DNA from: Candidatus Poribacteria bacterium | GTDB taxonomy: Bacteria > Poribacteria > WGA-4E > WGA-3G | NCBI GenBank assembly: GCA_028820635.1 | Contig: JAPPIG010000084.1 | Location: 62,001-126,000 of the forward strand | Direction: 5' to 3' | Length of the DNA: 64,000 nucleotides | Part shown: piece by piece, positions 36,726-45,843 of the stretch | Numbering within the stretch: position 1 is the first letter of the stretch | Layout of the letters: every line of letters starts with the position of its first letter | Position numbers and translations under genes: made by a program | The notes under the pieces: model-generated | The model's input: only the letters and a program-made list of their open reading frames with translations | Database searches by the model: none | What the model was told of the DNA's origin: nothing

Positions 36726-37880
36726 TTACTCTACCTGTGGAGGTGATGGGTTAGTAAGTCGGTTAGCATTGGCATATCCGTAAACAGGAATCCGAATCGG
36801 CGTAGAAGTTGCTGAGGAGGTGATGTGAATTTCTTCGCGTAACAGAGATGGCGATTTGGAAACATCCCAAGATACTTTGAACCATCTTTCGTAATGTGAT
36901 GAATGCATTTTGGATTTTACCGTTTTAGATATATCAACAACTTTTAAATAATTGGGTGCCTGAATCCATAATATTTTAAATTCAGTTTTCGCAGAGAGTG
37001 TGAATTCCAAAGATGGTGTGGTTTTAACATTTACTGCACCATAGGAGAGACTTTCCGGTTTAACTTTCACAGGTTCTACAATTCTTGCTACAATAGGTAA
37101 TGTTAGAGTTCGCTCATTTGGAAAAGCTACTGTGAGTAAAGCGGAAAAGGGTTTGCCAACATTATAGTGATGAGTTGTCCGATTAACCTCGCTATCCTTT
37201 TTTGAAACCCGCAATTGAATCGTGATTATAAAACACTCTGAACTCGGATCGGGTGCCATCTCCCATGTTAACATCGGAGTTTCAGACGGTAGGAGACGGA
37301 TCTCTTGTTGATTGAGTGGCGCATTGACACACAGCTTAACCCGTTTCTCATAAAGTGTCTCAGGTAAAATTTCTCCGAAATCACATACCTCTGCACTTAA
37401 CGTAGCAAACCGTTTTGCTGTTGCGGCAATTGTCAAATAGACTTGTGGAGTTTTAGGGCTATCTGTAAAAAGAATTGCAGTTGCTGAAGCCGTATCATCA
37501 GGTAGCATTTGTGGATCAAGAAGCACCTTGAACATTTCTTCAATATTTGGCGGGATCACCTTTGGTCCTTGAATCTCAGCGTAACTGCACCCCGTTTGGA
37601 TTTTGCTAATATGAAGCGGACTTTTTCCTAAGTTTCGTGCCGAGACTGTTTTTGTTACTTGTCCTTCCCATTCAGGAACTGTCCCAAAGTCAAGTCGTTC
37701 TTGAGAGAGAACTAACTCCCCCGGAAATTCTCTTTGATTATTGACTAAAATGATTATTAAACCTGAAATTAGCAGCGCGGGAATGATAATTGTTGTAAGA
37801 ATTTTGCGTCTTGACATAGCCTTATCTATGGTGTTGTCCCAGTCTCCCATCGTTTCTGAACATAACAATGTAATCAGCAT
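36726..37880 (-). CDS. DUF1573-like periplasmic protein with membrane anchor
   Basis: About 384 residues. One membrane helix (KILTTIIIPALLISGLIIILV) stands near the N-terminus, followed by Ig-like segments: LDFGTVPEWEGQVTKTVSARNLGKSPLHISKIQTGCS is the DUF1573 pattern (gap before a Cys), and a second weaker copy appears near CDFGEILPETLYEKRVKLCV. DUF1573 proteins are envelope proteins of unknown role, some redox-active. Starts at ATG 37850 or 37817 are also possible; none has a strong ribosome site. Confidence 0.7.
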   Translation of the reverse strand: MLITLLCSETMGDWDNTIDKAMSRRKILTTIIIPALLISGLIIILVNNQREFPGELVLSQERLDFGTVPEWEGQVTKTVSARNLGKSPLHISKIQTGCSYAEIQGPKVIPPNIEEMFKVLLDPQMLPDDTASATAILFTDSPKTPQVYLTIAATAKRFATLSAEVCDFGEILPETLYEKRVKLCVNAPLNQQEIRLLPSETPMLTWEMAPDPSSECFIITIQLRVSKKDSEVNRTTHHYNVGKPFSALLTVAFPNERTLTLPIVARIVEPVKVKPESLSYGAVNVKTTPSLEFTLSAKTEFKILWIQAPNYLKVVDISKTVKSKMHSSHYERWFKVSWDVSKSPSLLREEIHITSSATSTPIRIPVYGYANANRLTNPSPPQVE

Positions 37881-37985
37881 AGATTTGTAGTATACCTTAC
37901 TACCTTGTCTCTGTCTACTACAACCTTCAAAATACTTGACTCCTAAAATGTAAAACGATATTATATAAACAGATTAGGAATTTAT

Positions 37986-38714
37986 ATGCAAACGAAACGA
38001 ATTTGTCTTTGGTCGGGACCACGGAACATTTCAACGGCATTAATGTATGCTTTCGGGCAACGAAGCGATACCCAAATTATTGATGAACCGTTGTATGCAC
38101 ACTATCTTCACGTTACAGGTGCAGCGCATCCCAGTCGGAAGGAGGTTATGGCATCCATGCAAACTGATGGTGCTGCTGTCATTCGTGAAGTTATTCTTGG
38201 ACCCTGTACTAAGCCTGCCCTGTTTATGAAGCAGATGGCACACCATCTCGTTGATATTGATAGAACTTTTATGCGGAAAACGGTCAATATATTGCTCATT
38301 CGTGATCCGAAGGAGATGCTTCTGTCTTTAGCGAAAGTCATTGGTATTCCGACGTTGAAGGATACCGGTTTAAAGATACAATCGGAATTGTTGATGGAAT
38401 TGCGAGAGATGGGACAATCGCCTCCCATTTTGGATGCGCGGGAATTACTGCTTGCCCCGAGAGATGTATTGTCAATATTATGTGATCGATTGAGGTTACC
38501 ATTTGAGGGTTCGATGTTGTCATGGCCACGTGGCGGAAATCCGGCAGATGGTGTTTGGGCACCGCATTGGTATCATAATGTGCATCAGAGCGTAGGTTTT
38601 GTGCCTTATCAACCGAAGAAGGAACCGTTTCCTGAGACGTTGGAAGGTGTTTTATCGGAGTGTTTGCCGTATTATGATACGCTACGTGCTGATGCGATTT
38701 GTGGCGATTCGTGA
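37986..38714 (+). CDS. Sulfotransferase-fold P-loop protein
   Basis: A 242-residue protein with LWSGPRNISTALMYAF at residues 8-23, the 5'-PSB (PAPS-binding) loop of the sulfotransferase family, then IIDEPLYAHYL, FMRKTVNILLIRDPKEMLLSL (the 3'-PB region with RDP) and PILDARELLLAP. Proteins with this layout are often labelled sulfotransferase family or as partners of branched-chain aminotransferases; the acceptor is unknown. Single gene, convergent with the MauE gene. Confidence 0.8.
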   Translation: MQTKRICLWSGPRNISTALMYAFGQRSDTQIIDEPLYAHYLHVTGAAHPSRKEVMASMQTDGAAVIREVILGPCTKPALFMKQMAHHLVDIDRTFMRKTVNILLIRDPKEMLLSLAKVIGIPTLKDTGLKIQSELLMELREMGQSPPILDARELLLAPRDVLSILCDRLRLPFEGSMLSWPRGGNPADGVWAPHWYHNVHQSVGFVPYQPKKEPFPETLEGVLSECLPYYDTLRADAICGDS

Positions 38715-38732
38715 AGGCATCCCATCAAAACG

Positions 38733-39221
38733 TTAATTTTCAGAGCGTTGCATCTGATGGATTAACGATTCCAAACCATATCCTCGTTGCGGTGAACGCG
38801 CCATCCCAAAACTTACTACCGCGAATACGACATTTGAGAAAACCAATATCCAATTAGGTGTTGAGACCGTAAGCCCTAAGTTTTCTAATAAACTAAAAAG
38901 AAAATTGGCGCAACCACAATCCATTACAGACAGTTTTTGTAACAACACGTTTGTCAATGCAGCAGCAAATATTAGAAAAAGGAGCGATGCAAGGATACCC
39001 GCACCTCTGGAAAAATAACCGATGCTTAACGCTATACCCAATGTTATCTCTGCCGAGACTAATAGGTAACTAATTGGTTTTACCAGTGCTGTCGGTAGCA
39101 TCTGATAACTGACTACAGCGGTAACAAAAGTACTGAAATCAGCAAGTTTAGCAATACCCGCGAAAAAGAGGATTGTTCCAAGAATTATTCTCAGCACTGT
39201 TACCAACAGTAGTATTATCAT
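38733..39221 (-). CDS. MauE/DoxX-family membrane protein
   Basis: A 162-residue protein with four hydrophobic helices: LRIILGTILFFAGIAKLADF, a helix with SAEITLGIALSIGYF, and ASLLFLIFAAALTN followed by the Cys pair MDCGCAN. MauE-type proteins help form disulfides or deliver reducing power in the periplasm; the CGC-type pair fits that. Its ATG overlaps the rhodanese stop as ATGA, so it is coupled to the rhodanese gene. Confidence 0.85.
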   Translation of the reverse strand: MIILLLVTVLRIILGTILFFAGIAKLADFSTFVTAVVSYQMLPTALVKPISYLLVSAEITLGIALSIGYFSRGAGILASLLFLIFAAALTNVLLQKLSVMDCGCANFLFSLLENLGLTVSTPNWILVFSNVVFAVVSFGMARSPQRGYGLESLIHQMQRSEN

Positions 39222-39727
39222 TTAGTTTCCAATGGGTATCCTAATGCCTGCCAACCTCTCAGTCCACGTGGAAAAAACTTCACATTCCGGTAACCGTGCC
39301 CCAACAGGACATTCATTAACTGATATGCATTCGGACATTCAATACCTCCGCAATAAGTAATTAGGAACACTTCTTTGTCTGTTGGCAATAAAGATAAATT
39401 CTGTTTTACTCGGTTGACAGGAACGTTTACGGCACTTGGAATGTGTCCTCGCTTGAAGTTGGCTGCGGAACGTGTGTCCACGAAAACTGCTTCTTTTTGC
39501 TTCCAAATTTGGTGTACTTCGGGGAAATCAACTTGCCGAGAGGCGATACTTGGAACTTGAGAAGTGGAAGAAAAGAGTCCAAACCCATCTACCCCACAGA
39601 ACGTTAAGGCTCCAAAACCGATCCAAACGCAGACAATGAGAGATTCCTTAAAAATTTGCTGCAATGCTTTACCTTCAGTTCTGTTATGTTTGTTGCTATG
39701 AGATTGTTTAAGAAAACTCTGCATCAT
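39218..39727 (-). CDS. Membrane-anchored rhodanese-domain protein
   Basis: A 169-residue protein. ATG 39727 overlaps the stop of the upstream lectin-like gene (ATGATG), so the longer open frame to 39811 is not used. A membrane helix (ESLIVCVWIGFGALTFCG) is followed by a rhodanese domain: VFVDTRSAANFKRGHIPSAVNVP and the active loop YCGGIECPNA with the persulfide Cys, then GYRNVKFFPRGLRGWQALG. It moves sulfur or senses redox state in the periplasm. It forms a three-gene unit with the lectin-like and MauE genes. Confidence 0.88.
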   Translation of the reverse strand: MMQSFLKQSHSNKHNRTEGKALQQIFKESLIVCVWIGFGALTFCGVDGFGLFSSTSQVPSIASRQVDFPEVHQIWKQKEAVFVDTRSAANFKRGHIPSAVNVPVNRVKQNLSLLPTDKEVFLITYCGGIECPNAYQLMNVLLGHGYRNVKFFPRGLRGWQALGYPLETK

Positions 39728-40434
39728 CTTCGCTTGAGTTGTGCCCAAGTTGAGGTTACTTTTATCTCTGGAGAGACATTTAATCCTGAAATTGTGAACG
39801 AATCGACCCATCCCTCACCAACCCATTCATTTGCAATATTGATTCCTTCTACGACAAATCCGAGAATTTCAATCCTATTGAAGTTTCGATCTTGGAATTT
39901 TGATCGAAATTCACCATCCGCGAAAAGTAGAAAATTACCTGAATTAAAATGTAATTCCATTTCTTTCAGAACGTCAGTGTGCCAGCGTACACGCGGTTCC
40001 CGTGATAATCGATACTGAAATGGGTGGCTACTTCCATCGCCGTCAAAACGTCTTGCTCTAATTTCATCTGGAAAAAATATATAAAAAAATGGATCTTCTT
40101 CAAGCGTATCAGGAAAATGTCGTCCCACACAAAAACCGAGCCGCATTTTGTCACCACCGAAATTCTTAATTTTAACTGTAAAGTCTCGATAAGGGGCAGG
40201 GAATGCAATGAGTTGGTAGAGATCATATTGTGCCTTCCAATCCCGGTTAACTTCTACGCGTAAAAAACCATCGTCCACCTTCCATACTCTATTGTCACCT
40301 ACGGAGTGCCACGCGTCTGGATTCTCGGTATCAAAATCGTCGTGCCAGGTTGCTGCAAAGACAAGGCAGTTGATTGTGACATAAACCACTACCAATATCT
40401 TTAAGAGGATTCGAGTCGGTTTGTTGTTTAGCAT
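39724..40434 (-). CDS. Secreted lectin-like jelly-roll protein (paralogue A)
   Basis: A 236-residue exported protein with signal peptide ending near LVFAA. The mature part (WHDDFDTENPDAWHSVGDNRVWKV... then YRDFTVKIKNFGGDK and WVDSFTISGL) is a concanavalin/DUF1080-like fold. The same pattern is in the protein at 41307-41990 (TWQDDFDQATEDNWQL, YDNITIKIDNIGAAG, WVDKITISGL), so they are paralogues. The end VSPEIKVTSTWAQLKRR is the tail motif. First gene of the operon with rhodanese and MauE. Confidence 0.8.
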   Translation of the reverse strand: MLNNKPTRILLKILVVVYVTINCLVFAATWHDDFDTENPDAWHSVGDNRVWKVDDGFLRVEVNRDWKAQYDLYQLIAFPAPYRDFTVKIKNFGGDKMRLGFCVGRHFPDTLEEDPFFYIFFPDEIRARRFDGDGSSHPFQYRLSREPRVRWHTDVLKEMELHFNSGNFLLFADGEFRSKFQDRNFNRIEILGFVVEGINIANEWVGEGWVDSFTISGLNVSPEIKVTSTWAQLKRR

Positions 40435-40526
40435 AAATAGGTTTTGAAATCGCGCAAATGCATTGGACTTTGCGTGACAATATCATTGCAATTATAGTAA
40501 AATCTAATCAACCAAACCTTCGGTGA

Positions 40527-41285
40527 CTATCTTTGTGTAGAAGCATCTCTGATTTTTATACAGTCGTACCATCGGTGTGTCCGCTTTCCTCTTCGACTGA
40601 TCACACCAGGTTTCCGCTCAACGGGAGAACTGAAGTCTCTATCTTTTTGTGTTAAAACATTCCAGTCGGGTGGAAACCATGTTCGTAGTGTTCTACAGTG
40701 CACTTCAAGGTCTTCACCTTCCCAGCCACCAGTTTTGTAATACATCGGACAAATCCATCTTTCTCTTCCCCGAGCGTACTGCCGCCATCCCATCACAGAG
40801 GCTTGTGATCGGATAATATTCCCATCGCGCCAGTGCCGCTCAATCCCACTCCACGGGTAGCCTGTAGTCCCAGTTCCTCGATTAATTTCACTCCACCCAA
40901 GATCGTCGTGGAGCGTAATATAGGAGACATTCGTCCCCCAAGGTGTCTTGTCGTCGGCAAAGCCCCACTTCTGTCGGCGGTACCAATGTAACGCACCTGG
41001 AATTTTTGACTTGGATACAACAGCGTTCTCAATGGTTTCTATAATGTCAAAAAATCCTCTATTGTTGTACGGATTATGCACATTGCAGAGTGTTAAGGAG
41101 TTCACTTCGGGACCGAACCACTTTCCGTTTTTACCGGGTGTTCTATAATATGCCCCAGATGCTGCAGGTTCAGCCCGTTCGCTCGGATTCAATTTTGCCT
41201 TCGCAAATGTGCTCCAGAACACCACGCCTAAAACTGCTAATAGCAAAAAGACATTAAAAAATATATCCAAATTCTTCCGTAACAT
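40527..41285 (-). CDS. Hypothetical membrane-anchored protein
   Basis: A 252-residue protein that I do not recognise. One membrane helix near residues 8-28 (IFFNVFLLLAVLGVVFW), then a soluble part rich in Trp, Tyr and Arg (WYRRQKWGFADDKTPWGTN, ERHWRDGNIIRSQASVMGW, CPMYYKTGGWEGEDLEVHC) and a basic C-terminus. Two Cys in that middle stretch could form a disulfide outside the cytoplasm. It lies between the two lectin-like paralogues, 21 bases after the second, on the same strand. Confidence 0.6.
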   Translation of the reverse strand: MLRKNLDIFFNVFLLLAVLGVVFWSTFAKAKLNPSERAEPAASGAYYRTPGKNGKWFGPEVNSLTLCNVHNPYNNRGFFDIIETIENAVVSKSKIPGALHWYRRQKWGFADDKTPWGTNVSYITLHDDLGWSEINRGTGTTGYPWSGIERHWRDGNIIRSQASVMGWRQYARGRERWICPMYYKTGGWEGEDLEVHCRTLRTWFPPDWNVLTQKDRDFSSPVERKPGVISRRGKRTHRWYDCIKIRDASTQR

Positions 41286-41306
41286 TATTTCTCTTATTTT
41301 TTAGGA

Positions 41307-41990
41307 CTATTCCCGTTTTAGGTGTCCCCATGTCGTTGTTAATTTTTGTTTTGGTGAGACTGGAAGTCCGGAAATAGTAATCTTATCAACCCACGCTGTG
41401 CCTGTGTTAACCGTATCCGTAACATATCCAACGAGGACAAAACCGATAATGTCAATTTTCGGTAAGTTCGCGTCTCTAAAATCCATGCGCGCTTCGTCAT
41501 TTCCAAACAGCTGGAATCTGCCGCCATCAAAGTGGAGCACCATCTCGTTGAGTACATCTGTGCCCCAGCGTTTGCCAGGACCGAGAAACACTTTGCCATC
41601 CCTTGACGCCTGCATATCATTTGTAAAAAAAAGGTAATAACCTATTTCCTCTATCTCCCCATCATCATTTAAGAAATGTTTCCCAAGTGCTATGCCGAAT
41701 TTAATATCTCCCGCTGCGCCGATATTATCAATCTTAATTGTTATGTTATCGTAAGGTCCAGAGAATTCTGTAAATTGGTAAAGTTCAAATATTGTATACC
41801 ACTGTTTTTGTGTCTCTATTTTTGCTCTTAAAAATCCTGCCTCAATCCGCCATACAGAATCGCTTCCCTGCAATTGCCAGTTGTCTTCTGTTGCTTGATC
41901 AAAGTCATCTTGCCACGTAACAGCAGCTGCACTTCCTTGAAAAATAGTGAAAGCATAAATCGTGATAAGTATTTTAAAGACGTTTGTCAT
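41307..41990 (-). CDS. Secreted lectin-like jelly-roll protein (paralogue B)
   Basis: A 227-residue exported protein. ATG 41990 gives a signal peptide ending near GSAAA; the longer frame to 42089 adds a second hydrophobic stretch and overlaps hicB. The jelly roll (TWQDDFD, VWRIEAGFLRAKI, ELYQFTEFSGPYDNITIKI, AWVDKITISGL) is the paralogue of 39724-40434. Ends in VSPKQKLTTTWGHLKRE, the tail motif. Confidence 0.8.
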   Translation of the reverse strand: MTNVFKILITIYAFTIFQGSAAAVTWQDDFDQATEDNWQLQGSDSVWRIEAGFLRAKIETQKQWYTIFELYQFTEFSGPYDNITIKIDNIGAAGDIKFGIALGKHFLNDDGEIEEIGYYLFFTNDMQASRDGKVFLGPGKRWGTDVLNEMVLHFDGGRFQLFGNDEARMDFRDANLPKIDIIGFVLVGYVTDTVNTGTAWVDKITISGLPVSPKQKLTTTWGHLKRE

Positions 41991-42069
41991 GTTTTCATTG
42001 GTTGGGATAGAAAATTTGATTAGGTATGTGAGGGACAGAAACCTTTGCCTCATCACTTCAGCAATTTTC

Positions 42070-42321
42070 TTAGACTCTCTGCCAAGCAATTTTTAACATC
42101 TCGTTAGCGTAATCCTGACCAGATGTTGGCAAAGGTAGGGTTTTTCCCTCGTGCTGGTATTGCTCAATTATCTCCTCAACGATGTTGCACAGTTCTGAAA
42201 ACACCTCTTGTTCATTATTACCATGACATCCACCATAAAAGAGACCTGGACAACTACCAACATAGCACTGATCTTCATCAGACCATTCAACAATTTTTAC
42301 GTAACGGGTACTTGGTTTCAT
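42070..42321 (-). CDS. hicB: HicB-family antitoxin
   Basis: An 83-residue partial-RNase-H-fold protein: YVKIVEWSDEDQCYVGSCPGLFYGGCHGNNEQEVFSEL is the HicB pattern (beta strands with CPGL). No DNA-binding domain is visible after it. Its ATG overlaps the hicA stop codon as ATGA, the standard hicAB layout. Confidence 0.85.
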   Translation of the reverse strand: MKPSTRYVKIVEWSDEDQCYVGSCPGLFYGGCHGNNEQEVFSELCNIVEEIIEQYQHEGKTLPLPTSGQDYANEMLKIAWQRV

Positions 42322-42515
42322 TTTTTTGATTCCTCAATAGCTGCTTTAACAGCCTTTTCTTGATAGTGTTTTGCGTCCGATCTGAGTTGACCGGAAAGTA
42401 CGACAAACTTAGAAACTTCGGGATGCACAAATTTTCTGTGACTTCCCCTTCCTCCACGGTTTACAAATCCAGCGGCTTCAAGATCTTTTATGAGTTCTCT
42501 AATTTTACGAGGCAT
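42318..42515 (-). CDS. hicA: HicA-family mRNA interferase toxin
   Basis: A 65-residue double-stranded-RNA-binding-fold toxin: LIKDLEAAGFVNRGGRGSHRKFVHP with the catalytic His in GSHRKF, then FVVLSGQLRSDAK. Cleaves mRNA when HicB is lost. Full length for the family. Confidence 0.88.
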   Translation of the reverse strand: MPRKIRELIKDLEAAGFVNRGGRGSHRKFVHPEVSKFVVLSGQLRSDAKHYQEKAVKAAIEESKK

Positions 42516-42544
42516 GTTTCAAATTTAGATTATGTCCATCCATT

Positions 42545-44677
42545 TTATTTTTTTAAATTCGTGGATGAGACAACAAACGGTGTGCCATCTGCCTTTCCAA
42601 GATAGATGTTATGTGTATTATCACTACAAACTGGAATTTTAACCACTTTCTGAATATGCACACGCTGATGAATTCCTATGTCTCTTTTGAACATTGATTT
42701 AACAGCACGAATACGTAACTGATAACGTTCCTGAGTCAAATTTGAAAACGAAAATCTACCCTGCGCGTCTGTTTCTGTTTCAAAACGATCTAAAGTTAAT
42801 GACATATCATATTTGCTTAATTCCCACGGATACCAAGAGCGCGATACCAAAGCGTGCTGCACAGGTTCACCTGTGTCAGTCCAAAGCAATTGTCCTTTTA
42901 GTCCCACCGTTGGTTTATCTGCAACGATGAAAACTCCTGTGCTATTTGCAGATGCTTTCGCGTCTATTTCAGTTGCAGCAATACTGTCTCCTGTAATATA
43001 GAGTTTATACTTTTCTTCAAAGAGACCATCCAACACAAAAGTCGTTTCCGTTACAGGAAATTGTTCGGATATAAGTGGTCTGTTCAGCATTAGACGATTT
43101 AACGTTGGCTCCATGCTGGTATTTTCGGAAAAAACCTTCACTTCATAATATCCATCAGATGGAATATCACGGGGAAAGATAATGTGTCCTTTAATAGCAT
43201 ACCCTTTTTGGAGCGAAACAATCAACGGGTCTTTTCCGATTTTCACATTCGGATATACCCTTGAAAGGTAACCTTTTTTCGACACTTCAACGGAAAGGAG
43301 GTGCGGTTCTGTGTGTAGCAGCTGCATTCGAAAAGCACCGTTTACATCCGTTTGTGTCATGGTAAGGATCGCACCGTGTCCTTTTGGGTTTTCGCTTTGG
43401 CGAGCTGCATAGAGATTCGCTTCTGCAATAGGACTTTGCTGCATATCAACAACTGTGCCGTGCAACGTGTTCAGTTTCGGCAAGCGGATTTTCAGATGTT
43501 TTTTGCTTTGTGGATTGACCGACTCTAAGAATGCTATAATAACATCATCTCGGGAAATTGTCAAACTGTATTCAATCGGATGGAGTTCAGAAAAGAGAAA
43601 ATTGCCATCACCGTCAGTTTGCACAGTGTGTTCAGGTTGTGCTGCAGCTCGAAAAAAGTCGGCAGACTTGTTGTGCATCCTTAACTGCACTTTGAGTCCG
43701 TTGACTGTATAATGCGGGTTTGATGTAGTCACCTTGCCTTGTAAGGAGAGGAAAGGTGTCAGTGTCAGTGCACCTAACGCATACACATTTTTGTCCGGAT
43801 CCATCTCCCATCGCCAACGGTGCGTTTGATATTGAGGATGCGATGCTATCAGTGTGAAAGCATAATAAATTGTGGAGTCATTCGGTGTTGTGAAACGGAA
43901 TTCACCGTTTGTATCCGACTCCGTTTCATGTGTAAATATTCCACCAGGATAAATACTTTTGCTCTTTTCCGATGCCACGCTGACAAAAACTCCAGATATG
44001 GGCAGCCCATTTTCTGCGTCAACAAAGCGACCATTAAGAGATGCTCCCTGTTTCAAAAGCACCTCTACACCATTGACATGACCTCCTGGATAAACAGACA
44101 GTACGGGAGAATCGGATATAGCGAATACATAGCCATCAAAAGCATCTACAATAACGTAGCGACCCGACAACAAATTTTTGACCTCAAAATATCCATTAGA
44201 TATCTCTCCGCGATATATCTTTTCTATCCGTTCATCGTCAGGTGTGAGGAGGCCAATCTGGACCTCACCTGTAATCGGTAGCGGAAGTTTGTTATCAGAA
44301 TCAAGCAGAAATCCCGAAATAATCCCTGTACCTTCAATGGTAAAATCGGCATTAACAACAGATTCTTCAGTGATTGTTACTTCGCGTTGTGCAAGTAATG
44401 TGCTGAGGTGTCGGACTTTTATATCCCAAGTGCCAGCAAGGAGGTTTGTTAGTGAAAACTGCCCACCAGAATCAGTTTTGGCAGCGTAAGTTATGTTGTC
44501 TGTTTGGGCAACTGCTGAGATGGTATACCCAGTGAGCGGGTTATTCTGGTTGTCTGTTACCTGTCCCTGAATTGTGCCAAACTGGACATTGGAATTCTCT
44601 TGGGAGTGACAAATTTCAATAAAATGCACGAAGCATAACCAGAGCAGGATAAAATAAATAAGAATAGCGTTTCGCAT
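42545..44677 (-). CDS. Secreted protein with repeated carboxypeptidase-regulatory-like (CNA-B type) domains
   Basis: A 710-residue exported protein. ATG 44677 starts a signal peptide ending near CHSQE. At least six beta-sandwich units follow, each opening with GxVxDxxxNPLxG (GQVTDNQNNPLTGYTISA; LKQGASLNGRFVDAENGLPISG; TPFLSLQGKVTT; LNTLHGTVVDMQQSPIAEANL) and closing with GxFxLxxLxxGxYxL. Such repeats form stalks or binding surfaces on secreted proteins. No catalytic part is visible. Confidence 0.85.
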   Translation of the reverse strand: MRNAILIYFILLWLCFVHFIEICHSQENSNVQFGTIQGQVTDNQNNPLTGYTISAVAQTDNITYAAKTDSGGQFSLTNLLAGTWDIKVRHLSTLLAQREVTITEESVVNADFTIEGTGIISGFLLDSDNKLPLPITGEVQIGLLTPDDERIEKIYRGEISNGYFEVKNLLSGRYVIVDAFDGYVFAISDSPVLSVYPGGHVNGVEVLLKQGASLNGRFVDAENGLPISGVFVSVASEKSKSIYPGGIFTHETESDTNGEFRFTTPNDSTIYYAFTLIASHPQYQTHRWRWEMDPDKNVYALGALTLTPFLSLQGKVTTSNPHYTVNGLKVQLRMHNKSADFFRAAAQPEHTVQTDGDGNFLFSELHPIEYSLTISRDDVIIAFLESVNPQSKKHLKIRLPKLNTLHGTVVDMQQSPIAEANLYAARQSENPKGHGAILTMTQTDVNGAFRMQLLHTEPHLLSVEVSKKGYLSRVYPNVKIGKDPLIVSLQKGYAIKGHIIFPRDIPSDGYYEVKVFSENTSMEPTLNRLMLNRPLISEQFPVTETTFVLDGLFEEKYKLYITGDSIAATEIDAKASANSTGVFIVADKPTVGLKGQLLWTDTGEPVQHALVSRSWYPWELSKYDMSLTLDRFETETDAQGRFSFSNLTQERYQLRIRAVKSMFKRDIGIHQRVHIQKVVKIPVCSDNTHNIYLGKADGTPFVVSSTNLKK

Positions 44678-44862
44678 AGGGTTATGACCGCTTAACAATT
44701 GGTGATCTATGGTTGTTGTCTAAATCTGAGTCACAAAAACAATAATAGTGTGAATTAACGAACAATATGCGCTTGGTATCGGCTAAGGTAAGGTTGGACA
44801 ATCTTTGAATTACATATCTGCAATCAGTCTGCTTAAAGCATAGTCTATCTGCGAAAAAGAAT

Positions 44863-44896
44863 CAAGGTATCTCATGGATATCCATGAGATACCTTG
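44863..44896 (-). terminator. 34-bp perfect palindrome, terminator of the gene at 44919
   Basis: Bases 44863-44896 are a perfect palindrome centred on GATATC. On the minus strand it stands 22 bases after the stop codon of the gene at 44919-45560 and is followed by GATTCTTTTT. Confidence 0.75.
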
Positions 44897-44918
44897 TGAT
44901 ATTAATGTAGTTTGGAAT

Positions 44919-45560
44919 TTATCTTGGTTGTTTTAATGTTGTCCAAACTATAGGAAGCAATTGATTATTTTCAATGTGAATTTCTTCCTCGCTGAAAGCT
45001 TCATCATGCCATTCGCTGATGCGCCAATCACCATCTCTTTTTTCAAAGATAAACAGATTATCGCCTTCCGCATACCAACCCGTGAATTCACCTTCAAATG
45101 ATTCACCATCAGGGACAAACCCTTGAATTCGGTAGTGATTTCGGACTTCGACTCGCTTATTTTCGGCTATTACAGTTATTTCTGGTGGGACAGTAAGTGC
45201 GATATTAATATTCTGAAATTGGCTAAAGACACGAATCGCGGCATCCCTTTCTTCTCGGATGTCATCAAATAATAGGTCATCAGTTTTATCACCATCTGTC
45301 CCCATGTCTGAAACGTAACGGAAACCTTGAGACCAGTAGGCATTCATATAGGTTTCAATATCTTCAATTTCATAACCTTCGCGCCACCTTTTTAAAACCT
45401 CGTTAATTGCCAAATAATCCTCTGGTGGCACTTGGATGACTTTTTCAGACATTTGATTCCTGTCATCTTCGTCGTTTACTTTTTCAAGATCGGCACTGCA
45501 CGCAAGAAAAAAAGTTAATAATGCAAGCACGCCGCTTATCTTTGTTAATTTCTGGCCCAT
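44919..45560 (-). CDS. SnoaL/NTF2-like lipoprotein (paralogue A)
   Basis: A 213-residue exported protein with lipobox-like FLAC at Cys21. The body (YLAINEVLKRWREGYEIEDIETYMNAYWSQGFRYVSDMGTD, then VRNHYRIQGFVPDGESF and NLFIFEKRDGDWRISEWHDEAF) is an NTF2/SnoaL-type cone fold. It ends in NNQLLPIVWTTLKQPR, a diverged form of the TTWGxLK tail. The gene at 45844 is a close paralogue whose tail has been cut by a stop codon. Confidence 0.8.
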   Translation of the reverse strand: MGQKLTKISGVLALLTFFLACSADLEKVNDEDDRNQMSEKVIQVPPEDYLAINEVLKRWREGYEIEDIETYMNAYWSQGFRYVSDMGTDGDKTDDLLFDDIREERDAAIRVFSQFQNINIALTVPPEITVIAENKRVEVRNHYRIQGFVPDGESFEGEFTGWYAEGDNLFIFEKRDGDWRISEWHDEAFSEEEIHIENNQLLPIVWTTLKQPR

Positions 45561-45843
45561 GATGATAATATTCCAAATAATGGTTTATAGGTTTCAGAAA
45601 CATATTATCCACTTTATCAAGATAGACAACTTTCTATCCCATCGGTGTTTATCATAGCATAGGGCTACCAATATTTCAATAGGATAGGACTTACGCGGAA
45701 GTTCGGACACGGAACCAAATTGCTAAACGCACTATAAGATTGTGCTACTACATACGCTGCAATGCCTTAAAACAAACAGACTGCGTAAACCTTAGATAGT
45801 TTGAAAATCCAATTTGAATGCTTGTCGGCGAAACTATGGGAAG

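Noticed and set aside
42070-42515. Defence island around hicAB
   Set aside because: Only this toxin-antitoxin pair is present; neighbours are secreted proteins, with no restriction, CRISPR or phage genes.
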